Below are positions 1-8,678 of a stretch of 64,000 nt of DNA, one piece after another. This stretch comes from Vibrio superstes. GTDB taxonomy: Bacteria; Pseudomonadota; Gammaproteobacteria; Enterobacterales; Vibrionaceae. Positions within the stretch are counted from its first letter, which is position 1; each line of letters begins with the position of its first letter. A program made the translations under genes and the position numbers. The stretch covers positions 1,390,003 through 1,454,002 of the forward strand of contig NZ_BCUR01000004.1 of assembly GCF_003569005.1 (NCBI RefSeq), in the 5' to 3' direction. The notes under the pieces were generated by a model. The model was not told the DNA's origin and did not search any database. It saw only the letters and a list, made by a program, of their open reading frames with translations.

Positions 1-2
1 CT

Positions 3-1160
3 GAGTGGATGGCTCCTTCTGTGCGAAGTTCTGGTGCTTTGTTGTCACTTTCTAATGTTGAGGTTGTATATCAACCAAAAGGCCTAGTTGGGATTGTTAC
101 ACCATGGAACTTCCCTGTAATGCTATCTATTGGTCCACTGATCTCTGCAATCACTGCCGGAAACCGAGCAATGATAAAAATGAGTGAATTCACTCCAGCA
201 ACAAACGCTGTTATGAGTGAGATGTTGAGTGAGGTATTCAGCGAAAATGAGGTCGCCGTTGTTGAGGGTGAGTCTGGACTTTCTGCTCAGTTTAGTGGCC
301 TGGCATTTGATCACATGCTGTTTACGGGTTCAACGGCTGTAGGTCGTTTGGTCATGAAGGCAGCAGCTCAAAATCTAACCCCAGTGACACTTGAACTCGG
401 CGGTAAATCTCCGGTCATTGTGGCTGATGATGTATCAATGGAGCTTGCAGTTGAGCGCATTATTTATGGTAAGAGCCTAAACAATGGTCAGGTATGTGTG
501 TCACCAGATTATGTTTTGGTGCCAGAAAAGAAAAAAGAAGCCTTTGTTAATGAATATAAGCGCCAGTATCAGGCTTTATTTTTAGAAGGTGTTGAGTCTG
601 AAAATCTGACTTCAGTGGCGAACGAGCGTCAATATCAGCGCATTATTGGGCTTCTCAACACTGAAATTACATCAGGTACTCGGGTTGAACCTTGTCATGA
701 TTTGAGTATTGACGAGACTAAGCATCGCCTAGTGACTCACCTTGTAGTGGAACCAAAGCTTGAATCTAACATCATGAATGAAGAGATATTTGGTCCCTTA
801 TTACCCGTGATCGGTTATCAGGATATCGAGGTGGCGATTGAACTTATCAATAGTAAGCCGCGCCCATTGGCGTTGTATCTCATGTCATTTGATGAGGCGC
901 TTCAACATCGAATCAAGAATACCGTTCATTCTGGTGGCATGTGTATTAATGACTGTGTGTACCATTTAGCCGTAGACGATACGCCATTTGGCGGTGTTGG
1001 TGAGTCGGGTATGGGCAATTATCACGGTAAAGAGGGCTTTATTACCTTCTCTCATGCCAAGACGGTAATGACCAGTGGTCAAGAGCACCAAGTTAAACAT
1101 TTGTTCTCAGCGGAAGATAACGAATTCAAATCAGCTGTATTGGCGATGCTAGGAAAATAG
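3..1160 (+). CDS. Aldehyde dehydrogenase, coniferyl-aldehyde type (5' truncated by window)
   Basis: NAD(P)-dependent aldehyde dehydrogenase that would oxidise an aldehyde to the acid in the cytoplasm. The reading frame is open to the left edge, so the N-terminus lies outside the window; the first internal ATG is at 9. Counting from that Met, the substrate-clamping Asn sits in PWNFP (residues 32-36), the general-base Glu in LELGGKSP (E129) and the catalytic Cys in GQVCVSPDY (C163). The C-terminal PFGGVGESGMG motif is present. The VSPDY context resembles coniferyl aldehyde dehydrogenases (CalB type), but the natural aldehyde cannot be read from sequence. It is followed after 28 bases by a small membrane protein and then an alcohol dehydrogenase, so an alcohol-to-aldehyde-to-acid pathway is plausible. 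Confidence 0.9.
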   Translation, partial: EWMAPSVRSSGALLSLSNVEVVYQPKGLVGIVTPWNFPVMLSIGPLISAITAGNRAMIKMSEFTPATNAVMSEMLSEVFSENEVAVVEGESGLSAQFSGLAFDHMLFTGSTAVGRLVMKAAAQNLTPVTLELGGKSPVIVADDVSMELAVERIIYGKSLNNGQVCVSPDYVLVPEKKKEAFVNEYKRQYQALFLEGVESENLTSVANERQYQRIIGLLNTEITSGTRVEPCHDLSIDETKHRLVTHLVVEPKLESNIMNEEIFGPLLPVIGYQDIEVAIELINSKPRPLALYLMSFDEALQHRIKNTVHSGGMCINDCVYHLAVDDTPFGGVGESGMGNYHGKEGFITFSHAKTVMTSGQEHQVKHLFSAEDNEFKSAVLAMLGK

Positions 1161-1188
1161 TCGCCCCATCGGAATCTGAGAGTAAATT

Positions 1189-1632
1189 ATGTTAGAACGA
1201 TTTTTTGAAAAAACCATTCGTGGCTATTTGTTGATAACCGGTCTGCTGACCGCCAGTGCCTTTGCAACCTTTGTCGCTCCTGAGTGGAGTATGGTGAACC
1301 TGTTCTCCTACGACGAGCAAATGATGCAGAACAAGGAATATTTACAAGCTACCTACCAACATTGGGGCGTGATGGTTGGCTGTATCGGTGTGCTGTTAAT
1401 GGCGTCGGCGTATGTGAAACCGCTTCGTACCTCAACCATGATTTATAGTGGTTTTGAGAAGGCGATGTTTGTCGGGTTATTTATCTACAATGTGTGTGTG
1501 AACGAGTACACATGGTTTTGGGGATGGAGTGGGGTACTTGCACTCGATGGCTTCGTTACATTGTATTCACTGCTCTACCTTTACTATTTTATTACTCGCG
1601 ACAAAAGCCGTGAACCCGCGCATCTGCGTTAA
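1189..1632 (+). CDS. Hypothetical four-helix membrane protein
   Basis: A 147-residue protein I do not recognise. Four hydrophobic stretches are visible, at about residues 12-30, 57-76, 90-108 and 113-133, so it is likely an inner-membrane protein. The last segment is rich in Trp and Tyr, and the C-terminus is short and charged. It begins 28 bases after the aldehyde dehydrogenase stop and is probably co-transcribed with it. In size and layout it resembles the DUF4345 proteins found elsewhere in this island, but I could not align it to them convincingly. No function is inferred. Confidence 0.75.
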   Translation: MLERFFEKTIRGYLLITGLLTASAFATFVAPEWSMVNLFSYDEQMMQNKEYLQATYQHWGVMVGCIGVLLMASAYVKPLRTSTMIYSGFEKAMFVGLFIYNVCVNEYTWFWGWSGVLALDGFVTLYSLLYLYYFITRDKSREPAHLR

Positions 1633-1728
1633 TTTATTTACATTAAATTCAATCAATTAGTTAAAAATTAAAGCAGTAACATGTCTCTGGCGAGTCACAT
1701 GTACTAGGAAATAACAAATTAATACTAG

Positions 1729-1746
1729 ACCGACTGGTCTGTCGGT
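1729..1746. promoter_or_regulatory. Candidate TetR/NemR-type operator, site A (upstream of Fe-ADH)
   Basis: ACCGAC-TGGTCT-GTCGGT is a perfect 6-bp inverted repeat with a 6-bp spacer. It overlaps a second palindrome, AGACC-GACT-GGTCT (1727-1740). It lies 36 bases upstream of the alcohol dehydrogenase start. It is one of five related sites in the first 9 kb and is probably bound by the TetR-family repressor encoded at 7175-7744. Confidence 0.6.
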
Positions 1747-1782
1747 GATATTGTTACTGCAACCAAACAAGAGGTAACAACC

Positions 1783-2964
1783 ATGGCAACAACAAACTTT
1801 AGCTTTAATCTAAAAACTATCATTCATGCTCATGAAAATGGAATTCAAGATATCCCTGCTTTGTTTGAACGCATTGGCGCGAAGAAAGTGGTGTTATTTA
1901 CGGATAAAGGATTAGAGTCGTTGGGTTTTGTTGAAAAATTTGGTGAGGTGTTTGCAGCTCAAAACCAAGTACAAATCGCAGGTGTTTATACTGATATCGA
2001 AGCCGATGCATCTTGTGACAACATCAACGCAGCTATCGCGTTCACTCGTATGGTGGGAGCTGACGGTATCCTATCAATTGGTGGTGGTAGTGTGATTGAT
2101 GCCTCTAAAGGCGTTAAATATGCGATGCATAAAGGCATCGACGATATTCGAGAAGTGATTGCAGGCGGTGGTCATATGGAAGTGTGGCCAAATAACCAAG
2201 ATATCCAGATCCCTCATATCGCGGTTCCAACAACTGCGGGTACTGGTGCTGAAGCATCGCCTATTGCTGTGTTCTTCAACGAAAAAGAAAACATCAAGGC
2301 GAGTCTGGTTGTATCGGGTCTTGAATCTGATATTGCGGTGTTAGATCCGGCACTGACTACCAAATTGCCAGCAAGTTTGACTCGCTCAACCGGTATGGAT
2401 GCATTGACTCATGCTGTAGAAGCCTTGGTTTCGCCAATGAGCAACCCGTTTACTGACGCTTACGCGATGCAAGCAACCAAGCTCATCATGGCGAATCTAC
2501 CGATTGTGATCAATGAGCCTGCCAATGTGGAAGCTCGCGCTAAATTACTTCAAGCAAGTACGATGGCAATCTCTGCTTTCTACTCTTCGCTAGGCGGTAT
2601 TCCGATTCATAACTGTGCTCACGCCTTTGGTGCCATCAGCCATATTCCACATGGTGATGCGAATACAGTGTTATTGCCGATTGTGATTGAGGCACTACCT
2701 GAGTTCTATTTGCCACAATCAGACAAACTGGCGCAAGCCATGTCAGTAGATTCGTCTGGTACTCAGGAGATGATCTACGCACGAGTCGTCGATAAGTTGC
2801 AATTATTCCAACGTGAGATTGGTGCGATGACTGATTTTAAGCGTTGGGAAATTAATGCTGAGAAGAAAGTACAGATCGTCGATGCGATTAAGAAAGACAT
2901 CTGTTTTCAGTTCTATCCAATCACTGACCACCACATCGATAACATCATTGAAGCGGTGATTTAA
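1783..2964 (+). CDS. Iron-containing alcohol dehydrogenase
   Basis: A group III (Fe-dependent) alcohol dehydrogenase of 393 residues, the usual family length, interconverting an alcohol and an aldehyde with NAD(P). The GGGSVID dinucleotide-binding loop is at residues 100-106 and TTAGTGAE at about 150-157. The metal-binding region includes GMDALTHAVEAL and the HNCAHAFGA and HIPHGDAN segments with the expected histidines. An SD-like GAGG precedes the ATG. A candidate operator (1729-1746) lies just upstream, so expression is probably de-repressed by the ligand of the local TetR regulator. Together with the upstream aldehyde dehydrogenase it suggests alcohol or aldehyde processing; the substrate is unknown. 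Confidence 0.93.
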   Translation: MATTNFSFNLKTIIHAHENGIQDIPALFERIGAKKVVLFTDKGLESLGFVEKFGEVFAAQNQVQIAGVYTDIEADASCDNINAAIAFTRMVGADGILSIGGGSVIDASKGVKYAMHKGIDDIREVIAGGGHMEVWPNNQDIQIPHIAVPTTAGTGAEASPIAVFFNEKENIKASLVVSGLESDIAVLDPALTTKLPASLTRSTGMDALTHAVEALVSPMSNPFTDAYAMQATKLIMANLPIVINEPANVEARAKLLQASTMAISAFYSSLGGIPIHNCAHAFGAISHIPHGDANTVLLPIVIEALPEFYLPQSDKLAQAMSVDSSGTQEMIYARVVDKLQLFQREIGAMTDFKRWEINAEKKVQIVDAIKKDICFQFYPITDHHIDNIIEAVI

Positions 2965-3092
2965 TCAATTTCCATGTCCAGTAATTAGGGAAGACCTGGT
3001 CAAAGGATTGACGCTTTTTTTACTTAATTACCTCGCTTTCTTCGTCTGTGTTCAACAGATGAGGCCTGCATCATTGTACTGAAGGTTTTTAC

Positions 3093-3497
3093 ATGAAAAC
3101 GCAAAATCTATTTCTATTAACCGCAGCGCTAGGCATCTTTCCTGTCGCTATGTCTTACGGCTTGTTCCCTCAACTGTTCTTTGGTATCGAGACCAACAGC
3201 ATAGAGATCACCAATATTCTTCGTGCCATCATGGGCCTATATACTGCTATGGGTATCTATTGGTTACTAGCGGCCTTTAAACCACAGCTCACACTATCCG
3301 CGCTTTACAGTGTGGTGGTGTTTATGGGTGGCCTCGCTCTAGCTCGAGTGATAAGCATTAATCTAGATGGCATGCCAAATATGATTTTGTTGGGATACAC
3401 GGCAATTGAGTTAGTGATTGGTGCCACGGCTTATGGATTGATCAAGGCGAACTATTCCGAAGCGGATGCGCAAAATCAACGTTTAGGAGAAGCATAA
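3093..3497 (+). CDS. DUF4345 family membrane protein (module 1)
   Basis: A 134-residue, four-helix integral membrane protein of the DUF4345 family; its molecular role is unknown. Hydrophobic segments lie at about residues 5-22, 42-62, 68-87 and 97-118, with the family-like ITNILRAIMGLYTAMG stretch in the second helix. The stop codon overlaps the start of the sulfatase (TAATG at 3495-3499), indicating translational coupling. A clear paralogue (13996-14376, minus strand) also sits next to a sulfatase and a maturase, so the family seems functionally tied to that module here. That tie is inferred from repeated context only. Confidence 0.82.
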   Translation: MKTQNLFLLTAALGIFPVAMSYGLFPQLFFGIETNSIEITNILRAIMGLYTAMGIYWLLAAFKPQLTLSALYSVVVFMGGLALARVISINLDGMPNMILLGYTAIELVIGATAYGLIKANYSEADAQNQRLGEA

Positions 3498-5269
3498 TGA
3501 AAAGCAAGATTGTTATAAGCCTAGGGCTTGTTGCTCCTTTTATTGCGTATCCTGCTATTGGTGCGGCTTCAGCCGATGCGACCACAGAGAAGAGCCAACC
3601 GAACATTCTTTTGATTGTTGGTGATGATATTGGCATGGGTGATTTGCAACCATTTGGTTCAGAAATTAATACACCGACGCTCAACGCTCTGGCTGAAGAG
3701 GGTATTCGGTTTAATAACTTCCACGCCTCTCCTGTATCCTCGGTAACTCGTGGGCAGTTGTTCACTGGTGCCAATAGCATTGAGGTTGGCTTGGGATCAT
3801 TTGACTATTCTATCTACCCCCCATCTAAGGGGAAGAAGGGCTATGAGGGATATTTGACTCGTGATGCTGTTACCATCACTGAACTGCTTCGAGACAGCGG
3901 CTATAACACCTATCATTCGGGTAAATGGCACTTAGGTTCAGGTGGCGGGCACGGTCATCCACCACAAGATTGGGGATTCTCTCAAACCTTTGGTGTCTAC
4001 TCAGGTGGTTCGGCGCACTGGGATGATACTGACATGTACCCATCGGTAAAGGTGGCAGAAAAAGCGATCGCTGAGGGCAAGCAACCACCGGTGACTCAAC
4101 AGAAGTTCTTTGAGAATGGCCAACAAGTTGAGCGTGTGAAAGGTATCTATTCTGATGATCTGTATACAGGAAAGATGATTGAGTACATTGAGGGCGGTAA
4201 GGAATCTGGAAAACCCTTCTTTGGTTATCTTGCTCTCACCACAGCGCACTTCCCATTGCAGGCTCCTTCAGCCCTTATCGATAAATACACCCAAATGTAT
4301 GAGGAGTTGGGGTATGAAGGCCTAAAGAGGCAGCGCTATGAACAAATGATTGAGGCTGGGGTTTACAACAAGAATACGCCTTATCCAGCGGATAATCCGA
4401 TTACAAAAAAATGGGATGACCTCTCTGATACAGAGAAGAAAACTCAGGCAAGGCTAATGGCTACCTATGCGGCAATGATTGAGGCGCAAGATTTCTATAT
4501 TGGTCGCCTGCTAGATTACCTCAGAGAAACCGGCGAGTTAGATAATACGCTAGTGATTTATATGCCGGACAATGGTCCTGAGGGTTCTGATGCGATGGGA
4601 CCATTGGCAAATGAACTGTGGACTAATTGGACAGAAGATCACTTTGATATGTCTGATGAAGCCATTGGTACTTCTCGCTCAAGTCGTCAGTTAGGCATCG
4701 AGTGGGCAAATGCCACCACGGGGCCATTACAGTGGTGGAAGTGGTTTGTCTCTGAGGGTGGGGTGAGAGTTCCTCTGATTGTGACGCCACCAAGCGATAC
4801 TGGATTTGAGCAACAGGGCGTAATGTCTAATACCACGCTCAGTGTTAAAGATTTGCCGATGACCATTCTAGATTACGCTGGAATCTCTCATCCTGGTGAA
4901 ACCTACAAAAATCGAAAGGTTGCAGCACCTTCGGGTCAGTCGATGCTCCCGTTCTTGTCAGGACAGGCAGATACGGTTCGCAGTGATGATGATTGGTTTG
5001 CCTTTGAGTTGTTCGGTAATGGCTTTTTGATTCAAGGAGATTACAAGTTGATGAAATTAAGAACAGGTATGTACGGTGATGGCGAATGGCACCTGTACAA
5101 CATCAAACAAGACCCTGCGGAGTCTGTTCCTCTAGAAGAACAGCACCCAGAAACCTTTAAATCCATGATGGCACTGTATGAGCAATACGCCGAAGAACAT
5201 GGCATTGTTGACGTGAAAGAAGATTGGAATCCGTGGCTAGGAGCCGCTGGCCATACAATGTCACATTAA
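3497..5269 (+). CDS. Secreted sulfatase with serine-type S-x-V-x-R active-site motif (module 1)
   Basis: A 590-residue type I sulfatase (alkaline-phosphatase superfamily) hydrolysing a sulfate ester. An N-terminal signal sequence of about 25 residues predicts export to the periplasm. Metal-binding residues are visible as DD at 43-44 and in PDNGPEGSD around residue 355; GKWHLGS (142-148) supplies the usual Lys and His. The formylglycine position lies in SPVSSVTRGQ: S81 replaces Cys and V83 replaces the usual Pro of C/S-x-P-x-R. A serine-type site fits the adjacent anSME-type maturase (5414-6649). The closest paralogue is at 12239-13966. The substrate is unknown. ATG overlaps the DUF4345 stop, and a strong terminator follows. 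Confidence 0.9.
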   Translation: MKSKIVISLGLVAPFIAYPAIGAASADATTEKSQPNILLIVGDDIGMGDLQPFGSEINTPTLNALAEEGIRFNNFHASPVSSVTRGQLFTGANSIEVGLGSFDYSIYPPSKGKKGYEGYLTRDAVTITELLRDSGYNTYHSGKWHLGSGGGHGHPPQDWGFSQTFGVYSGGSAHWDDTDMYPSVKVAEKAIAEGKQPPVTQQKFFENGQQVERVKGIYSDDLYTGKMIEYIEGGKESGKPFFGYLALTTAHFPLQAPSALIDKYTQMYEELGYEGLKRQRYEQMIEAGVYNKNTPYPADNPITKKWDDLSDTEKKTQARLMATYAAMIEAQDFYIGRLLDYLRETGELDNTLVIYMPDNGPEGSDAMGPLANELWTNWTEDHFDMSDEAIGTSRSSRQLGIEWANATTGPLQWWKWFVSEGGVRVPLIVTPPSDTGFEQQGVMSNTTLSVKDLPMTILDYAGISHPGETYKNRKVAAPSGQSMLPFLSGQADTVRSDDDWFAFELFGNGFLIQGDYKLMKLRTGMYGDGEWHLYNIKQDPAESVPLEEQHPETFKSMMALYEQYAEEHGIVDVKEDWNPWLGAAGHTMSH

Positions 5270-5275
5270 TAAATC

Positions 5276-5311
5276 AAAAAGCCCTCTTGTTGAATGACTT
5301 GAGGGCTTTTT
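5276..5311 (+). terminator. Rho-independent terminator after sulfatase
   Basis: Stem AAAAAGCCCTC / GAGGGCTTTTT around a 14-base loop, ending in a T-run. It separates the DUF4345-sulfatase pair from the downstream maturase, which therefore needs its own promoter. Confidence 0.85.
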
Positions 5312-5324
5312 GTTGTTTATAGAT

Positions 5325-5342
5325 CTAGACCAACCAGTCGGT
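5325..5342. promoter_or_regulatory. Candidate TetR/NemR-type operator, site B (upstream of maturase 1)
   Basis: CTAGAC-CAACCA-GTCGGT matches the shared pattern of the other sites. It sits between the sulfatase terminator and the maturase gene, immediately before the -10-like sequence TTTATTGT. Confidence 0.55.
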
Positions 5343-5413
5343 TTATTGTATTGTGTATGTCAAATAGAGATATGGATTCGATTGGGAAGGAATCTCCACC
5401 ACTGGAGAAGAAT

Positions 5414-6649
5414 ATGACTGGTATAAATGCCCCGCAGTTTAATGGTAAAGCGCACACCAAAATGCAAGCCTTAGCTAAACCGATTGGTGCTGTGTGTAAT
5501 ATCGATTGCACCTATTGTTACTACCTGGACAAGAAGGAGCTTCTAAATTACTCAACGTCGGAATCTAAGGTCATGTCAGATGAACAATTAGAAACCTATG
5601 TTCGCCAATACATTGAGGCACAGAACACCCCCGAGATCATCTTTTCCTGGCATGGCGGGGAACCGACTCTACTTGGTGTCGATTACTTCAAGCAAGTCGT
5701 GTTATTGCAAAAAAAATACTGTCCAGAGTACAGTTCGATTACCAATGACATTCAAACTAACGCCACCTTATTAGATGATGAGTGGTGTCGCTTCTTCAAG
5801 CAGCATGACTTTGTGGTTGGCGTCAGCATTGATGGGCCAGAGGCGGTTCACAATCGTTATCGCACGAATAAGGCCGGCAGAGGCACGTTTAAGCAAACCA
5901 TGAAGGGCATTGAACTACTGAAGAAACATCAGGTTACTTTTGCTACCTTAAGCTGCGTAAATGATGTGAGCGTTGAGCATCCCCTAGAGGTTTATCGGTT
6001 TTTACGTGATGTCATTGCACCTTCTCAGATGCAGTTTATCCCTGTTGTTGACAAGATAGATGCCCCTATCAATGGAAAGTGGCATACCTATGGCGACATG
6101 TCGATCATCCCAGTCAGCACGAATCTTGTTTCAGACTGGAGTGTAAAAGCGGAGCAATGGGGGCAATTTCTGATGGCTATTTTTGATGAATGGCTAGCCA
6201 ATGACTTTGGAAAAGTATTTATCCCTTACTTTGATAACTTTTTTGCGGTGTGGTCAGGTCAACAAAGCACTATGTGCACGCTGAGTGAAATTTGCGGTAA
6301 AGGCCTTGCTGTTGAGCCCAATGGTGATGTTTATTCATGTGATCATTACGTGTATGAGGAATTCAAACTAGGCAATTTTAATCAACAAAGCCTAAAGCAA
6401 TTAGCTTTCTCTCAGCGCCAGCAAACCTTCGGGTTTGCTAAACAGAAATCTTTGCCAAATCAATGCCTAGAATGCGACTACAAGTTTGCATGCCATGGAG
6501 AGTGCCCAAAAAACCGCATAATCCAGTCTGTAGACGGGGAAGATGGTCTCAATTATTTATGTTCAGGCTGGTTGCGTTTTTTTTCACACATAGATCCGAT
6601 CCTTACCCGCATCCTTGTTCGTAATAATATTCAACTTGGAGAACGTTAA
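5414..6649 (+). CDS. Anaerobic sulfatase-maturating enzyme (anSME), radical SAM/SPASM (module 1)
   Basis: A radical SAM enzyme expected to oxidise the active-site Ser (or Cys) of a sulfatase to formylglycine before export. The cluster motif CNIDCTYC gives C28, C32 and C35 (CX3CX2C). The C-terminal SPASM-type cysteines are visible in CTLSEICGKG, YSCDHYVY, CLECDYKFACHGECPKN and the final CSGW. I chose ATG 5414 because GGAG lies seven bases upstream and because this start aligns with the paralogue at 14402-15646. In-frame TTG 5351, ATG 5357 and ATG 5372 are alternatives. It begins 145 bases after the sulfatase and is separated from it by a terminator and operator B. It overlaps the next gene by one base. 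Confidence 0.9.
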   Translation: MTGINAPQFNGKAHTKMQALAKPIGAVCNIDCTYCYYLDKKELLNYSTSESKVMSDEQLETYVRQYIEAQNTPEIIFSWHGGEPTLLGVDYFKQVVLLQKKYCPEYSSITNDIQTNATLLDDEWCRFFKQHDFVVGVSIDGPEAVHNRYRTNKAGRGTFKQTMKGIELLKKHQVTFATLSCVNDVSVEHPLEVYRFLRDVIAPSQMQFIPVVDKIDAPINGKWHTYGDMSIIPVSTNLVSDWSVKAEQWGQFLMAIFDEWLANDFGKVFIPYFDNFFAVWSGQQSTMCTLSEICGKGLAVEPNGDVYSCDHYVYEEFKLGNFNQQSLKQLAFSQRQQTFGFAKQKSLPNQCLECDYKFACHGECPKNRIIQSVDGEDGLNYLCSGWLRFFSHIDPILTRILVRNNIQLGER

Positions 6650-7140
6650 TGTCGAATATCGTAGAAACCTATTTTGTTGTTGCACTGACTATGGCGTTGT
6701 TAAGCCTGTGGAAGACCTATTCGGGGCCAGCAATTGCAGGCGTCATGTCTTATTCCTATCCAGAAATGCTGATGTTCAACATGCTCCCGGCCTTACTTGC
6801 AGGTTATGCTGGTTGGAGTCTTGGCCCAATGACATCGTCGCTTTTTAATAGAAATCGACGCGTTGTATTTAGACCCAAACTTAAGCGATTTATGATTCGT
6901 TGGAATCGTTATGGACAGATATCCATGGCCATATTAGCACCGGTTTTAGTGGGGATCCCGAGCTATACCTTTGTCTCAAAACGATTGAATCAAAGAGGTA
7001 TCAAAACCTTCGGTTTACTGAGCGTATCAATACTGTTTTGGAGTGGGTCAGCTTACTTTTGTTTTTTACTCTTGGATGTAGGGCAATACATACCGGTGGA
7101 TAGCGTGATTCCCCAAAATATTTTAAACAGAATGGAATAA
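6649..7140 (+). CDS. Hypothetical membrane protein coupled to maturase
   Basis: A 163-residue protein I do not recognise. Hydrophobic segments at about residues 7-27, 42-60, 91-108 and 122-142 suggest four membrane helices, with a basic cytoplasmic loop (RNRRVVFRPKLKR) between the second and third. Its ATG overlaps the maturase stop (TAATG at 6647-6651), so it is translationally coupled to it. The second sulfatase module lacks a counterpart. A role in transport or in handling the sulfatase product is possible, but nothing in the sequence shows it. Confidence 0.72.
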   Translation: MSNIVETYFVVALTMALLSLWKTYSGPAIAGVMSYSYPEMLMFNMLPALLAGYAGWSLGPMTSSLFNRNRRVVFRPKLKRFMIRWNRYGQISMAILAPVLVGIPSYTFVSKRLNQRGIKTFGLLSVSILFWSGSAYFCFLLLDVGQYIPVDSVIPQNILNRME

Positions 7141-7143
7141 AAA

Positions 7144-7168
7144 ACGGCTCACTTAATAAGTGAGCCGT
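7144..7168. terminator. Bidirectional terminator hairpin
   Basis: ACGGCTCACTT / AAGTGAGCCGT perfect 11-bp stem with a three-base loop, A-rich on the left and T-rich on the right. It lies between convergent genes and can serve both. Confidence 0.85.
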
Positions 7169-7174
7169 ATTTGT

Positions 7175-7744
7175 TTATTGAGTGAGCTTGATGGTTTCTT
7201 TCATGGCGCTTTCAAGCAGGCTACGGTCTTTTTGCATTGCAGCAAGAAGCGTACTGCCCAGCCACAACCCATAGATGGTTCGAGCGGTTTCATAGCCATT
7301 GTCTATATTGAAGTCCCCCTCCTTGATGCCGTGCTCAAAGAAGTGGCTCATTCTAAGAATGACCTTTTCAGCACCCTCATTTAAAGCCTTTTGCATTTGA
7401 TTTGATGTACCAGAGATCTCACCGGATAATTTAACGACCAAGCATTTTATCTGGTATTCATCGGTCAGCTTTTCTGTGCACCAATAATCGAAATAAGCCT
7501 TAATACGCCCTTGAGGCGATTTATCTGTGTCCAGTAGGAAGCTTTCTAGAGTCTCAAGGTGATCCTCAAAATAATCGGTAAGTAATGTAGTACCGAAGTC
7601 TTCTTTGGATTTGAAGTGATGGTAAAAGGATCCCTTGGTTGCATTTGCTTCATTTAGGATCTTGGTCAGGCCAATACCAGCAAAGCCTTGCTCGCTGATC
7701 AGATCGAAGCCAACATCTAGCAGCTTTTGTCTTAAATCTTTCAT
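7175..7744 (-). CDS. TetR-family transcriptional repressor, NemR-like
   Basis: A 189-residue TetR-family regulator. The N-terminal helix-turn-helix spans about residues 22-45 and includes the typical KGSFYHHFKSKEDFG. The ligand domain resembles E. coli NemR: CLVVKLSGEIS at residues 101-111 aligns by eye with the NemR region holding its redox-active cysteine, making C101 a candidate electrophile sensor, with C89 nearby. AGGTGA precedes the ATG. A -10-like TATAAT on the minus strand (7787-7792) abuts candidate operator C (7792-7809), consistent with autorepression. The NemR relationship is from memory of the family and is not a computed alignment. Probable targets are the neighbouring genes that carry related sites. 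Confidence 0.88.
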   Translation of the reverse strand: MKDLRQKLLDVGFDLISEQGFAGIGLTKILNEANATKGSFYHHFKSKEDFGTTLLTDYFEDHLETLESFLLDTDKSPQGRIKAYFDYWCTEKLTDEYQIKCLVVKLSGEISGTSNQMQKALNEGAEKVILRMSHFFEHGIKEGDFNIDNGYETARTIYGLWLGSTLLAAMQKDRSLLESAMKETIKLTQ

Positions 7745-7791
7745 TGTATCACCTCGATTTTAATTTCTGCTGTATTGTAAAGGGATATTAT

Positions 7792-7809
7792 ACCGACCGT
7801 CCAGTCTGT
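7792..7809. promoter_or_regulatory. Candidate operator, site C (repressor promoter)
   Basis: ACCGAC-CGTCCA-GTCTGT, directly adjoining the minus-strand -10-like TATAAT of the repressor gene. Read on the minus strand it closely resembles site E, including the following GTCGGTATA. Confidence 0.6.
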
Positions 7810-7832
7810 TTTTATAAAAATGCGATAAATAA

Positions 7833-7850
7833 CTAGACCGGTTGGTCTGT
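7833..7850. promoter_or_regulatory. Candidate operator, site D (divergent promoter)
   Basis: CTAGAC-CGGTTG-GTCTGT, containing the palindrome AGACC-GGTT-GGTCT. It precedes a -10-like TATATT at 7857-7862 and the gene at 7920. With site C it lies in the divergent repressor/epimerase-like intergenic region. Confidence 0.6.
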
Positions 7851-7919
7851 TTGGGTTATATTAACCCTGTCCCATAAATCCAAGCGAGCGAACAGTTCGC
7901 TTCAACTGTATGAGAGCTT

Positions 7920-8588
7920 ATGACATTGAACACTTCTATCGTAATTGCTGGCGCTACTGGCTTAGTAGGCAGAGAAACACTTAAAACTGTATTAGAAGAC
8001 CAAACAGTCGAACGGGTAGTGAGTCTTTCTCGCCGAAAGATAGAAATGGAACATTCGAAATTACAACAATGGATTACCGCAGACTTGTCTATTCCGTCGA
8101 GTCATCAAATCAATCAACAACCGTCTGTGGGTATCATCGCTTTGGGTACCACATTGAAGAAAGCGGGCACTAAAGAGAAGCTAAAGGCTATCGATGTGGA
8201 TTTGGTGGCAGAGACAGCGACTAAGATGAAGTCTATGGGCGTGAAGCAGTTAATTGTCGTCTCTTGTTTAGGTGCAAGTGTGAATGCAATGTCTCACTAC
8301 CTCAAGTGTAAGGGTGAGATGGAAAGTCAGATAGAGGCTCTAGAATTTAATCAAACGACCTTCATTCAACCTGGCCCATTGGCAGGGGATCGCGAAGAGA
8401 AGCGACTGGATGAAAAAGTCTTACAAGGTGTAATGCAATTCATTTCGCCCTTGATGATAGGTAAGTTGAAAAACTATGCTCCTATTCAAGCCATTGATGT
8501 TGCTAAGGCAATCAATGCAATTGTGCATAAGAGACCTAGTGAGGAGATTACTCGAGTGAGTTCGTCAGAAATGCTGTCTTTGCTTTAG
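7920..8588 (+). CDS. NAD(P)-binding epimerase/dehydrogenase-like protein (atypical SDR)
   Basis: A 222-residue protein with an N-terminal Rossmann motif GATGLVG (residues 11-17), typical of atypical short-chain dehydrogenases (NAD(P)H-binding, HTATIP2-like). The central segment IIALGTTLKKAGTKE and IVVSCLGAS fit this family; the catalytic YxxxK is not canonical, though SHYLKCKGEME holds a Tyr and Lys. It may reduce or sense a dinucleotide-bound substrate; the reaction is unknown. It is divergent from the repressor and has candidate operator D in its promoter. A terminator follows at 8643-8665, so it is probably monocistronic. Confidence 0.82.
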   Translation: MTLNTSIVIAGATGLVGRETLKTVLEDQTVERVVSLSRRKIEMEHSKLQQWITADLSIPSSHQINQQPSVGIIALGTTLKKAGTKEKLKAIDVDLVAETATKMKSMGVKQLIVVSCLGASVNAMSHYLKCKGEMESQIEALEFNQTTFIQPGPLAGDREEKRLDEKVLQGVMQFISPLMIGKLKNYAPIQAIDVAKAINAIVHKRPSEEITRVSSSEMLSLL

Positions 8589-8642
8589 GGTTAACGTCAA
8601 AAATCAATGGCGTGATAAACAGCCAAACCTAATGATCTTAAC

Positions 8643-8665
8643 GGGCGAACATCGCCCTTTATTTT
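8643..8665 (+). terminator. Rho-independent terminator
   Basis: GGGCGA / TCGCCC stem with an ACA loop, followed by TTTATTTT. It isolates the epimerase-like gene from the next gene. Confidence 0.75.
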
Positions 8666-8678
8666 AATACGAAACAAA

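Noticed and set aside
2988..3012. AGACCTGGTC upstream of DUF4345 as a sixth operator
   Set aside because: Lacks the second half-site of the A-E pattern.
5351..5413. Longer start for maturase 1 (TTG/ATG at 5351-5372)
   Set aside because: ATG 5414 has a good Shine-Dalgarno and aligns with the paralogue.
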